Part shown: in pieces, positions 15,601-20,146 of the stretch | How positions within the stretch are numbered: position 1 is the stretch's first letter | Layout: each line of letters starts with the position of its first letter | Source of the DNA: a virus | Reading direction: 5' to 3' (one strand) | Virus record (IMG/VR): IMGVR_UViG_3300030419_001728 | Location: 1-20,149 of that record | DNA length: 20,149 nt | Made by a program: the position numbers and the translations under genes | The notes under the pieces: generated by a model | Told to the model about the DNA's origin: nothing | Databases searched by the model: none | Seen by the model: only the letters and a program-made list of their open reading frames with translations

Positions 15601-17760
15601 TATGTTTTTTTGATAATTGTCATATTTTTCTACCCAGTTTGGACCCAAAGTAATGGTATCTTTCTGATCATCAATGGTTACTGCAGAAAAAATGTTATTA
15701 TAGAGGTTTGACCTACTTTTTGCGAATTTTACGTTGTTAGCATCAATACGTTTAACATAATAAACACCTTCTCCATAATCTCCATCAGGTCCTTGCTCAA
15801 AAAGTGAAGTTTCTACCCATTCTTGAACATAATCTACTCCACCAATAGATGTAATCTTAGTTTTCCATTCTGGAGTGTAAAAAATTGCATCGCCTGTATA
15901 AAAGTTGTGATCAACGCCATTAGTGATCTGTATTTCCTCTTGGCCTTTAGTATATAACCCGTCAAAACTGAATTTTTGCTTACTAGGGTCAATATAGATG
16001 TCTCCAGCAGATGGAAGCGATGAAGAAGCAACTAGAGCAGTCTCAGAGTCAATATAAGTGTTCTGAACATTAGCAGTATTGACATTTATGGTAGGATGAA
16101 CCCTAGAATCTGATTTTGCAATAAGTCTAGTTACTTTAACTACCTTTGTAATATCTCCTAAACCAGTTCCTCTAAAAATACAAGTATTTTCATCAAAAAT
16201 ATCAGTTATTAAGAACTGTTTTCCTGTTGCTGGTTCAAAATCCGAAGTTATTGGAGATCCCCATGTAACAGTATCATTTATTGTCTCATGAGTCGTAAAT
16301 TTATCACCAATTCTAAAGATATTCTTATCTTTTGTAACTAACTTATAAATGTTGTTTATAGAATCAATAAGACTAATGGATTCAACAATATAAGACTGAG
16401 CTGTATTAAATATCCAATTATTAAATTTAAAATTATTGGTTATTTTTCCTAAATTCTTTGTTTTAACCTTTGCACCAGATTGTTGATAATAAGTTTCTGT
16501 AGGAATGACCAAATCACTCAAAACAGACCTTATTTTTACTTTTATTCCATCAGTTGTTCCTGATCCAGCAGAATAAGAGAACGTATTTTGATCAATACTA
16601 GTATTATCAGTAATTGTATCAGAAATTCCTACCGTACTTATTCCTAAAAACTGATTTATCGTTTTTTCAGTGTATGTACAGATTCCAGAGGTTCCATCTG
16701 CATTAAGAAACGACAAAGTTCCCGAATTTGGGAATCCTATCGTTGAATCTACATCAATATAAGTCTGTCCAATACTAATTGCACCAATTATTTTGGTTTT
16801 AGCATTAGGAGTAAATTTACCATATATTAAATCTGTAGATCCATCATTTTGACTATAAGCACCATCAATACTAACTTTATAATAACTTCTAGTATTAACA
16901 CCAACAGCAACTTTTTCTACTCTGGAAACTGGAGCATAAGCCTTTGAAATATTCTCAAAAGGATCTTGAAAAAGGGTCTGATTTACTAAATCTTCAGGAT
17001 CCCCTTCTACTGGTTCTACAACAAGATCTCTAGTTAACTTGAAATTAGCGTCTGAAGGTGAAATTACATAATCTCTAGGTCTAATAACGCTTACATTTTC
17101 ACCATAAAGTGCTCCAAAGAGGATTTTGAAGGATTCATCAGTTCCTCTGGTGGAATAGAAGTCTTTAGATTGTCTTATAAATTGAGGTTCGTTTAATTTT
17201 GGATCTAAATCAGTCTGAAAACCATATAAAAACTGATTTTTAACTTTTGTTAAGAATTTCTCAAGGAATAAAACATTTAAATTCTCAACAACACTCTCTT
17301 TTTCGTGCTCAGTTGCAATAGAAGTTGAAAATACTAGGTTTTCTGGGTTAGATGTGTTCCTATAAGAGGTAATTCCACTAAAACCTCTAGTACAATCTAC
17401 AAAAGTTACACTTGTTTTACTGGAATAAGTGATAATTTCATCATCAATCTTAATTAATCCATTAGTTTCAGGAAATCCCGTTGTATCTTTAACTGCAATT
17501 GTTGTTTGAAACCTATCAAGAACAGTATATGATCCTGCACTATCAGTTTCTGCTAGAGTAGTAGATTTAACAATATTACCACAATCACTTAATTTTATAT
17601 AACTGTCAATATTTTCAATTAAATCAAGAGGTCCACCTTTATATTCTTGTCCTTTATAATACTGAGATAAAAATTCACCGACAAGAGGAAACTCAGCCCG
17701 CACATATGCTGGCAACTGGCTTTTTACAATCTGATTAAATTGAACTTTCTTTTCTGCCAT
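3685..17760 (-). CDS. Giant modular baseplate/tail structural protein with YHYH domain, at the gene 7 position
   Basis: One uninterrupted frame encodes 4,691 residues, about 70% of the window. It starts 4 bp after gp6 and ends inside the late promoter of gp8. It lies between gp6 and gp8, where T4 has gene 7 (wedge initiator, 1,032 residues). That equivalence is positional; I see no sequence match to T4 gp7. Visible parts, with approximate residues: a conserved non-repetitive head (1-240, with FIRQSKDFYSTRGTDESFK); beta modules with TTGFP or IGFP turns (87-112, 332-352); H-G-(L/F/Y) modules (614, 882, 987, 1744, 1856, 1921, 3122); G-x-G-Y/P-P repeats (769-847, 1077-1214, 1487-1537, 2161-2261, 3464-3561, 4081-4139, 4414-4491); a YHYH domain (1227-1414); a DYYQSFSYSIKS module (about 2540-2584); paired IHDG/IIDD modules (2839-3052); two NDILQ-type modules (3394-3434, 4177-4259); and Cys/His/YPR repeats (3561-4024). 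No membrane segment or coiled coil is seen. A virion role is near certain; the exact role is unknown. Confidence 0.9.
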   Translation of the reverse strand: MAEKKVQFNQIVKSQLPAYVRAEFPLVGEFLSQYYKGQEYKGGPLDLIENIDSYIKLSDCGNIVKSTTLAETDSAGSYTVLDRFQTTIAVKDTTGFPETNGLIKIDDEIITYSSKTSVTFVDCTRGFSGITSYRNTSNPENLVFSTSIATEHEKESVVENLNVLFLEKFLTKVKNQFLYGFQTDLDPKLNEPQFIRQSKDFYSTRGTDESFKILFGALYGENVSVIRPRDYVISPSDANFKLTRDLVVEPVEGDPEDLVNQTLFQDPFENISKAYAPVSRVEKVAVGVNTRSYYKVSIDGAYSQNDGSTDLIYGKFTPNAKTKIIGAISIGQTYIDVDSTIGFPNSGTLSFLNADGTSGICTYTEKTINQFLGISTVGISDTITDNTSIDQNTFSYSAGSGTTDGIKVKIRSVLSDLVIPTETYYQQSGAKVKTKNLGKITNNFKFNNWIFNTAQSYIVESISLIDSINNIYKLVTKDKNIFRIGDKFTTHETINDTVTWGSPITSDFEPATGKQFLITDIFDENTCIFRGTGLGDITKVVKVTRLIAKSDSRVHPTINVNTANVQNTYIDSETALVASSSLPSAGDIYIDPSKQKFSFDGLYTKGQEEIQITNGVDHNFYTGDAIFYTPEWKTKITSIGGVDYVQEWVETSLFEQGPDGDYGEGVYYVKRIDANNVKFAKSRSNLYNNIFSAVTIDDQKDTITLGPNWVEKYDNYQKNIESQKLLREVAPPVPDGKDYETDMGYTGILIDGVEVLNYKARDYVYSGSIESINVVKGGRDYDVINPPLLSVTDAVGSGATGSCSVKGDFKEIRLLKSGFDYLETPLVKITGGNGTGAVAEAKLVSVPHQVSFDSTGIGSITAGIGTVIIGQSSNQSTIGFSTYHKFRVGERVVYKTFGERPLVGLGTDSIYHVSINDDYTVKLHKTYEDAISGISTITFTDYGNGIHALKSVNGKAIVSSIVILNSGSDYENKERTCQSVGIDTALNVINISNHGYQTGEVIRYSNTLANVGSGATTLITGLSTSLDYYASVIDDNSFQLAAVGVGTTVSSFYLDTKQFADFSTVGYGTHTFNYPAIEVKVVGDVGISSISGDTFEATVQPIVRGEITSVNLTNTGAGYGVTNIVNLERDPDISVYSGQDAVLTPVISNGKIVEVSVSAGGTQYNAPPTLAISGIGTGADLVPEMDSAGTIVSVRVNHGGIGYGVSTTFIQVDPAGKNVKFRSNLKTWQVNQFRKSEAIITDDDVILSTPLNRKFGLQCSYVYAPRSLRKIVYATDQDGNTLYGKKDLTQVNNIEVDNSDHSPIIGWAYDGYPIYGPYGYTTKTGGSVVQLKSGYVEKASQITDRPPISEFPAGYFVEDFEYVPSNDETQLDENNGRFCVTPEYPKGVYAYFATFEDTTSATGPFKDYKKPTFPYLIGKSFKAQPNTFNLQQGSNQDAINLNKTNWIRNTFPYALDKKYSGYGYVNEPSEYIAQDSIINFAKKGSIDAIGILTGGTGYKVGDPLVFGKEITTDYKASAKVSKVAGPGIGTISVTTTSLTGIEFYPTVKNRNASAETIIGIYSTEIGLQDNSLVSIAGITTTASDLQGSFNIGISTNKLIVSAAIGTDGVTGLVTYFPVAGDLRYPALKENDLYTSGTEVVRILNVDRFNSRVRVLRSIDGSTGVSHTITTTLTELPRRFTINVGSTTSFTRNVNKEIYFNPVESVAIGTAYPVGAAGTQAGIGTTISFSNPGAGITEIWSPTQTIYLPNHGLLTGEKVTYQVNTGDSIGILTGANQVATGDSFALSDYSSLWVAKVSNDLIGLSTVAIGLGSTGSFAGVANTTSHQGLLFFKSVGDGSYHSFKTVYNDVVTGSLEKNVVTVSTSSTHGLSNDDKVFVDVDPGISTTVTIKYNKKHRRVLVNPLDFATSGVTTTTATSGIPDSITINDHGFQNGQEVVHTCTGDGIDLPNNTIYYVYVIDSNTIKLTADKYQTTRPIPVFVGISTFVAGTLSPVNPPLTVYKNSNVTFDLSDSSLSYTQSSTDYAGFRFEFYHDSNFTNNYETNGLVDDTFNVTRTGTVGVTGDAKAVLKVDADSPSLLYYKLVPLETNANTTINKECVVDTTVDFNNQISFRESIYNGEFSILKQSDNTFTYNLKERPESASYTPSPAHLDYTTNASEGYGRIAEVKLFDKGSGYTALPGITTVTTSTGTGAVLESSSKTIGKVVRATIEDIGFDYPADLTLEPSTLFPQVLKVEPLSGFKSIGITSFGRGYNTPPSLVVIDGNTKKQIKDVDLRYDAENKKVDILENTYSLTNTPPTILPIGGPNGVRATNFELNKSDTCGVSSATRTLYTDIPTVTVTLKESFNSVKTAGGDYKNPFPFAINDMVLVENVSVGVGSTAKGYNSSGYEYARFKIVEVTPNYGGIGTVKYSMEGYLSEVEWPGNFDTINSSGSLVPSKWFPHFDSTLESRAFNKGDEVNDGNTTGTVFDWNDSAKYLTVEGATEFEVDTIITDDDTGVKGLIKDRITFESKYDLNDVSIVDNGWEYLTGFLNNELQKISDNDYYQSFSYSIKSKVQYDEWKNVVGSLNHTAGFKKFSDLQVESDLNSATPLQIGITTHVTRVLDLHGVEDINTVKNYDLATENYLQGHQRAYSDEINFQSRLITDYSESSGNRVLVMDDISGQFNNNPRSTPYTDVWRQRTADGRTQSFIIYIQDRTYTGERQITRVDAVHDTGRGYSMINQYGDIYSVLDLGDFDYVIDGDESVLRFYPNKYKLNNYNVIPFSFNIDKNVLGVTTDQTGVSIGNTELPGAPADPSTGLNGSLVSIASTVVEIAGGNAGTVFTLAGIGTTTPGHRSAKIWVSVEASDGSVEHDELTVIHDGTNVGWQEYGQLTIHSLDSYSSTGNIGTYWPYMSGESLVVDYTPDAGYTTAWVNAVAIGIATEGYQGIGTYDFSYSAMTAKSTGITSSSSPSAVGIASYHNDYDAAYCVVQVADVLNDNYEISEVIIIDDYADDSQVLLTEYGNVVVGATNAGLGTISGNRAGDDNTEITFVPHAGIAVSVTTFMVGLRAEENGTLLPTTAYREVGGETKKDLGNVQIGNDFALYEGTETAVKKRFNLQHNTNEIFRRSFDGSDSSVVDLTNNSILIPNHFWVTGENVTYSVKTTAGVGTTGDTIGIAATEFSGVGTVSYIPSSVYVIKKGENKVQLARSAEDALKQIAVPLDLTSVGVGTSHSLTSKNQNTKVLVGIDNMIQSPIADTSVSTTLDRDAALGVDIVYFTGITSIFGADYVRVGSATTYEVMKILSVGIGSTNAIKVQRGWLGSTIAGHSTGDTVTKIRGNYDILDSYINFMEAPPGKNPVGSVTNPPDDRDWTGITTSSSFHGRSFMRSGVTDGTEETYKLNYQYDDISQDFTGQQKDFSLKVDGANVSGIASNNGIVLINSIFQGPGNSNDYTMTEASGISTLRFTGGIATVASDPNTATIPVGGLIVSIGSSKGFGYQPLVAAGGTVTVSVAGTIASIGIGTSGSGYRAGIQTVTVGIQTESMGAAGITSVGVAAVSNGQVTSVSITNPQCFYKPRDIQMVSYGNTTGLTTVTTATDHGLSRGSDIILSGIAFTCGYSTAVGIATADYDSSSGIMTVTTLYDHGLSASGTQKSTVVLTGLAMTCGLGATVNHIYPRNRDRVYDTAVGIKSDGTPYTVTNADYTPTTGITTVTVAGHGFSNLDKIKLADNSLTFTCAKDGNATNHSYPRPTDPIHGQWIGITSVTTDTFVINVLGITTLPTSSSTNTSAHTFVSATTGGLTYNDGTITLNVTTSAEKDQYTHTFVGAAASTVITGANYSHAFRWAKKNAVTSAGSTNYTPYYATYNGATGDLVMTFADAHGLGTNDTVGIGTSTIAFACEMDQYGTDHAYPRASDPIAGIQTAITAVTSTTMTVNVGASVLGFNTVTAATYYQTTGDMKLTLMKAHTLTTENSVKLKQEGLRFTCSKDSNATQHRYPRKGDPGYDGMQVAGVGSARNFSVYVGTSTVPTNYVSGGTVQACIYAPRNTDLDEPGLTVENVLSDTTFEVNVGLSSRHHIYNRGGKVNQQMKVVFDSPLGYADIPLVYSADSPGTGGAQATADIVVGQGSTVIDFTLTNVGYGYGANHIITPQITGALGIPTFTNFVPDTEFKMTVEEVHDDQFNAWSVGQLQVLDDFSNLFNGARKTFPIELSGSPVSIQAKPGSTVTIQDCLLIFINDILQIPGKSYDFTGGSNISFTEAPKSGDTMKFIFYRGTGGADVVDVDVIETVKVGDDLTLGYNTDLGQKSWMQELPRTVSKINSANSVDTNAYDEQGIYEDTTEARPIDWSRQMEDKYVGGKIVAKDRIMYKANLYPAAYLIQTVGVGTTVVYMDNCRPYFNPKNENDVSTDFQKDIEILNNKAVIAAAATAVVSAAGTIESVTISGTGNTGGRGYASAPSVSIQNPVGMGTTARAEATATISGGSVSAITVGIRSGIGYTGTNPPLVLVGPPVDYRESNSVDTYYGDFGIISGIGFTSVGVASTGITFDLTIPLDSWLRDSDITQGSTSGITTSGIEVGDYFIVRNSNVGNSGFGLTSLQSDNSVCGVGTIFLDNVYRVAAAVGVNTSAIGFGTLGFGHTTVTRVTVSVSSTEGISGIGNSNIYGEYSWGKAVLSSRAKSQSFTVNASEGLPGIATGPLVQRVKPLKITNYNT
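4290..4521 (-). repeat. G-x-G-Y / P-P beta repeat pair, C-terminal
   Basis: Residues about 4414-4491 of the giant protein hold two consecutive units: SVTISGTGNTGGRGYASAP, then, after an Ala/Thr-rich strand, ITVGIRSGIGYTGTNPP. Each unit is a beta strand, a G-x-G-Y turn, a P-P or A-P step and a second strand. This is a recurrent unit of marine phage structural proteins and is the last clear copy before the C-terminal 190 residues. Confidence 0.7.
4985..5232 (-). repeat. NDILQ-type module, second copy
   Basis: Residues about 4177-4259 run from FNGARKTFPIELSG through LLIFINDILQIPGKSYDF and ISFTEAPKSGDT. The pattern F-(T/N)-G-x-x-K-x-F, a central (V/I)-x-I-N-x-I-x-Q-x-P-G and a closing strand is shared with residues about 3391-3440 of the same protein. 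The two copies bracket the Cys/His/YPR repeats. Confidence 0.65.
5345..5520 (-). repeat. G-x-G-Y beta repeat near 4081-4139
   Basis: Residues about 4081-4139 of the giant protein contain a GTGGAQATADIVV strand followed by IDFTLTNVGYGYGANHI, the usual strand / G-x-G-Y order of these repeats. It separates the Cys/His/YPR block from the second NDILQ-type module. Confidence 0.6.
5689..7080 (-). repeat. Five degenerate Cys/His/YPR repeat modules
   Basis: Residues 3561-4024 of the giant protein hold five related modules. Each begins with a TG(I/L/D)-type strand and an (H)G(L/F)-x(n)-D step and leads to (F/M)-(T/A)-C. In modules 2-5 this is followed by a His and then x-Y-P-R. The cysteines are at 3597, 3646, 3717, 3880 and 3966. 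The histidines are at 3654, 3726, 3889 and 3975, so spacing is C-x7-H once and C-x8-H three times. Module 1 is truncated and lacks the His-YPR half. Between modules 3 and 4 lie about 85 extra residues containing three HTF/HAF units (HTFVSATTG, HTFVGAAAS, HAFRWAKKN). Similar repeats occur in other marine phage tail proteins; their function is not known to me. Confidence 0.8.
7085..7372 (-). repeat. G-x-G-Y beta repeat cluster near 3464-3561
   Basis: Residues about 3464-3561 contain GGLIVSIGSSKGFGYQPLVA, then SIGIGTSGSGYRAGIQTVTVG, then VTSVSITNPQCFYKPRDI. These are three strand / G-x-G-Y type units, the last degenerate. The cluster directly precedes the first Cys module. Confidence 0.65.
7455..7592 (-). 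repeat. NDILQ-type module, first copy
   Basis: Residues about 3391-3436 read FTGQQKDFSLKVDGANVSG followed by IVLINSIFQGPGNSNDY. The pattern matches the later copy near 4177-4259, including the aromatic-G-x-x-K-x-F opening and the I-N-x-I-x-Q-x-P-G core. Confidence 0.65.
8605..9246 (-). repeat. Tandem IHDG/IIDD beta modules
   Basis: Two successive modules lie at about residues 2839-2921 and 2964-3052. The first contains ELTVIHDGTNVGWQEYGQL, the second SEVIIIDDYADDSQVLLTEY. Each continues with a G-(N/T)-I-G or G-L-G-T-I-S turn, a central strand, and a D-Y-T-P or F-V-P-H-A-G step before a hydrophobic strand. This looks like an old tandem duplication of a domain seen in tail proteins of marine phages. 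Confidence 0.65.
10980..11282 (-). repeat. G-x-G-Y / P-P repeat cluster near 2161-2261
   Basis: Residues about 2161-2261 hold three units: IAEVKLFDKGSGYTALPGI; VVRATIEDIGFDYPADL; and SIGITSFGRGYNTPPSLVVI. The first and last have the full G-x-G-Y plus P step; the middle one has G-F-D-Y instead. Confidence 0.7.
13519..14083 (-). other. YHYH domain inside the giant protein
   Basis: Residues about 1227-1414 carry the hallmark of the YHYH family (Pfam YHYH): HSPIIGWAYDGYPIYGPYGY at 1301-1320. It is preceded by the strand FGLQCSYVYAPRS and followed by LDENNGRFCVTPEYPKGVYAYF. The position that gives the family its name reads Y-A-Y-F here (1389-1392), so the second motif His is absent while His1301 is kept. 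The function of the family is not established. The domain is flanked on the N-terminal side by G-x-G-Y repeats and sits in the first third of the chain. Confidence 0.85.
14120..14532 (-). repeat. G-x-G-Y / P-P repeat cluster before the YHYH domain
   Basis: Residues about 1077-1214 hold three consecutive units: ITSVNLTNTGAGYGVTNI; IVEVSVSAGGTQYNAPPTL with GIGTGADLVPEM; and IVSVRVNHGGIGYGVSTTF. This is the most regular run of the repeat in the protein. Each unit is about 40-45 residues, has a strand of pattern I-x-x-V-x-V and ends in an aromatic after a double-glycine turn. Confidence 0.75.
15220..15457 (-). repeat. First G-x-G-Y / P-P repeat pair
   Basis: Residues about 769-847 contain IESINVVKGGRDYDVINPPL with GSGATGSCSV, then IRLLKSGFDYLETPLVKITG with GTGAVAEAKL. 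These are the first copies from the N-terminus and mark the change from the head region to the repeat-built body of the giant protein. Confidence 0.7.
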
Positions 17761-17764
17761 TTGT

Positions 17765-19714
17765 TTATCTTACGATGCTGCCAGAGGTATAACTTGGAGT
17801 AACGATATAATTTGATCCAGATGGGTCAATACCTGAACTAATTTCATCAACAATCATCTCCACATTACTACTATCTAGTTGCAAATAAAGATCCTGTAAT
17901 CCAATAACGTCATTAGACTCTGGAATTGCTGATATTTCCATAATCTGAACTCCATCTTTCGTCTTTCCAGAGACGATATTAATGGGATCTAAGGTAATAC
18001 GACCTGTTTTATAGTTAATTATTCCTATATTTCTCCTTTGAATCGTTGGTGTATTACTTCCAGACGAGTCTAGAGAGAATAAACTGATCGTTCCTGTCTT
18101 TTTATCAGAATTAGGAACATCATATAGGTAAACATCCTCATTTATATCCAATACTTTGAAAGCACTGGATCGAATATTGTACCCATTCATTGAATTAATA
18201 TGCATTTCATTACCAAAATCAATAGCATACTCAGCAAATGTATCAGTTGCTAATCTTAAATCCCTACGTATTTCAACAGTAGTGATAGTAGAAGTAACAG
18301 CCTCATGACTTTGATCAATAACTTTTAAGAATTGACTGTATTTAAACCTAGCACCATACTTATTAAGTTCAGCTGAATCTGCATATTTGTTAATATTGTC
18401 CTGAACAATGGTAGAAACAAAGGATGCAGAAGGTGCTAGATTGGAATTATAGTAAACTTTGTTGTTTGTTTCTATAAACAAGTACTTCAAATCTAAAATT
18501 TCAGGTATTATACCTGCAACAGAGTACTTTTTAAGGTCTCTTTTGATATTTTCCTTAATAGAACCAGGTACAAAGTCTCCTGTACGTGGTTTTATACTAA
18601 TAAAAACCTTTCCATATTGAGGAGGAACTAATTCTTCACCTCCATATACAGAAATTGACTCTGCTTCAGGGTAAATTTTGTTTGGAATTAGGATTTCATA
18701 GTCATTTGCAGTCAAAGCACGGTTCTGAGTGGCATATATTTGAGGTGCATACTTCTTAATAGAGTCAACACTCTCAATTGCTTCTCCACCGCTTGAAGAA
18801 CTATAACTACTAATCAGTGAAATTCCACTAGTAACATTATGTTCAATAGAATTTCTGGTATATGTTAGTCTTCCAGAGAAAACAAGACGACTGACACCGT
18901 TAGCAGAATCACCATTTGTAACAATATAAGAAACTTCAATGACATTACCATCCTCTAAAGCTTTACCAAAGATACCATCACCAAAAATTAACTCATATTG
19001 CTCACTTTCAACTTCCTGAATGAAGTAAACATGGGAAGTTCCATCAATTGTAGTACCAGTTTTCTCTGCAAATAGGTCATCTTGACGAACATAATCTACA
19101 GATGTGGTAGATCCAGAGTATCCCTTTACTTTAACATTCAAAGTATCAAGGTCAATTCCGGTATTTGGTAGGATATACTTCTGAAATGGGTTTCTAGATG
19201 AATAAGTAAATGTCTGAGTTAGTAAAGTACCCTCATGTACAGTTAAATTATCGAATCTAGCTTCTTTATTTCCATCAACACCATTAGTAACTGAGACAGT
19301 TTTGTCATCAGCAATACAAAAGACGAAAGATTGCCCACCAAATTGGTTTCCTGTACTCGCAACAGGTCCTTTTTTAAGGGTTATAGTTGCAGGAGTAGGT
19401 GAAACACCATCTAAATCAACAACAAAATCGATTGGAACTCTAGAACACTTCTTAGACCTTGGTAGATATCCTATATTACGTGCCAGTGCCACCACATTCT
19501 CCCTTAAGGTGGCAGAATCTATGAATACCTCATTAGATATCATATTAGCATTATAAGACGATATATACGTGTTATACGCTAAGACATCAATAATAGTAGA
19601 TAGGTTAGATCCTTCAAAGTCATAATCCGTAAAATTGGAATTATTCTTTAAATAATCTTTGAGAGTGATTTTTATCTGATCAAAATCTAGATCAGTAAAG
19701 TTTAAAAGTGGCAT
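17765..19714 (-). CDS. 6: Baseplate wedge subunit gp6
   Basis: This is the counterpart of T4 gp6 (660 residues; 649 here). In T4, gp6 forms the ring that joins neighbouring baseplate wedges and carries the sheath-contraction signal. The N-terminal 100 residues show the conserved helical block: FTDYDFEGSNLSTIIDVLAYNTY (28-50), NEVFIDSATLRENVVALARNIGYLPRS (61-87). The middle has a Baseplate_J-like region with LTANDYEILIPNKIYPEA (about 331-348) and GKVFISIKPRTG (about 368-380). The C-terminal third contains RNIGIINYKTGRITLDP, also typical of gp6. The gene starts immediately after the gp25 stop with no intervening base and no clear Shine-Dalgarno, so translation is probably coupled to gp25. No repeat modules are inserted, unlike the next two genes. 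Near-normal length and full landmarks suggest an intact protein. Confidence 0.95.
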   Translation of the reverse strand: MPLLNFTDLDFDQIKITLKDYLKNNSNFTDYDFEGSNLSTIIDVLAYNTYISSYNANMISNEVFIDSATLRENVVALARNIGYLPRSKKCSRVPIDFVVDLDGVSPTPATITLKKGPVASTGNQFGGQSFVFCIADDKTVSVTNGVDGNKEARFDNLTVHEGTLLTQTFTYSSRNPFQKYILPNTGIDLDTLNVKVKGYSGSTTSVDYVRQDDLFAEKTGTTIDGTSHVYFIQEVESEQYELIFGDGIFGKALEDGNVIEVSYIVTNGDSANGVSRLVFSGRLTYTRNSIEHNVTSGISLISSYSSSSGGEAIESVDSIKKYAPQIYATQNRALTANDYEILIPNKIYPEAESISVYGGEELVPPQYGKVFISIKPRTGDFVPGSIKENIKRDLKKYSVAGIIPEILDLKYLFIETNNKVYYNSNLAPSASFVSTIVQDNINKYADSAELNKYGARFKYSQFLKVIDQSHEAVTSTITTVEIRRDLRLATDTFAEYAIDFGNEMHINSMNGYNIRSSAFKVLDINEDVYLYDVPNSDKKTGTISLFSLDSSGSNTPTIQRRNIGIINYKTGRITLDPINIVSGKTKDGVQIMEISAIPESNDVIGLQDLYLQLDSSNVEMIVDEISSGIDPSGSNYIVTPSYTSGSIVR

Positions 19715-20116
19715 TTATCGACTTGGCAATAATACGAATTCTAATTCCTGAGCAGGAACTTCTAATCCAACAATAATATAAGTGATTGTTGCATAAAATT
19801 GATTCCCGTCATAATCAGGAATGACACCTACATCCACCAATTCAACTCTAGGTTCATAATTTTTAATGGAATTTTCAATATCTTCCTTAATATTAAGAGC
19901 TGTAACCTCATCAACGTTCTCAAATAGAGTTCTAGTTACATCTGAACCGAAATCAGGATCAAAAAACTTTTCGCCACGGTTGGTAAATACTATATTTTGG
20001 ATAGAACGGGAGATTGCAGTCGAATTTTTTAGACCAATAAGGTCATTATTTAGAGGATTTGTCTTAAAAGATAGACTAAGATCCTTAAATTCTTGCTTTA
20101 CCCTTTCTACTGGCAT
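19715..20116 (-). CDS. 25: Baseplate wedge subunit gp25
   Basis: This is the counterpart of T4 gp25 (132 residues; 133 here), the small inner-wedge protein that, with gp6 and gp53, helps start polymerisation of the tail sheath. It belongs to the gp25/TssE family shared with type VI secretion and other contractile systems. Key marks are FTNRGEKFFDPDFGSDV (44-60) and the family's conserved E-P-R at 88-90 in NYEPRVEL. No signal peptide or membrane segment is present. A late-promoter-like box lies 22 nt upstream. There is no convincing Shine-Dalgarno in the short leader (CATACTTTTCA before the ATG). It is the first gene of the transcript gp25-gp6-giant protein. Confidence 0.96.
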   Translation of the reverse strand: MPVERVKQEFKDLSLSFKTNPLNNDLIGLKNSTAISRSIQNIVFTNRGEKFFDPDFGSDVTRTLFENVDEVTALNIKEDIENSIKNYEPRVELVDVGVIPDYDGNQFYATITYIIVGLEVPAQELEFVLLPSR

Positions 20117-20138
20117 TGAAAAGTATGAGAATATAACT

Positions 20139-20146
20139 TATTTATT
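20139..20146 (-). promoter_or_regulatory. T4-like late promoter box for gp25
   Basis: On the minus strand the box reads AATAAATA, one base from the T4 late consensus TATAAATA. It ends 22 nt before the gp25 ATG, the same distance as the box before gp8, and both are followed by AGT. It lies in the only stretch of the window outside genes at the right edge (20117-20149), which otherwise shows nothing. It would drive gp25, gp6 and the giant gene. Confidence 0.68.

Noticed and set aside
15834-16031. Alternative-frame minus-strand frames of about 65 codons (also 4740-4931).
   Set aside because: They lie out of frame within the giant gene, whose own frame encodes recognisable modules there.
3685-17760. 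Possible assembly artefact: several genes fused into one frame by missed stops.
   Set aside because: The frame is open throughout with consistent composition and modules continuing across it, and both ends abut gp6 and gp8 neatly. Single-frame giant structural genes are known in marine phages.
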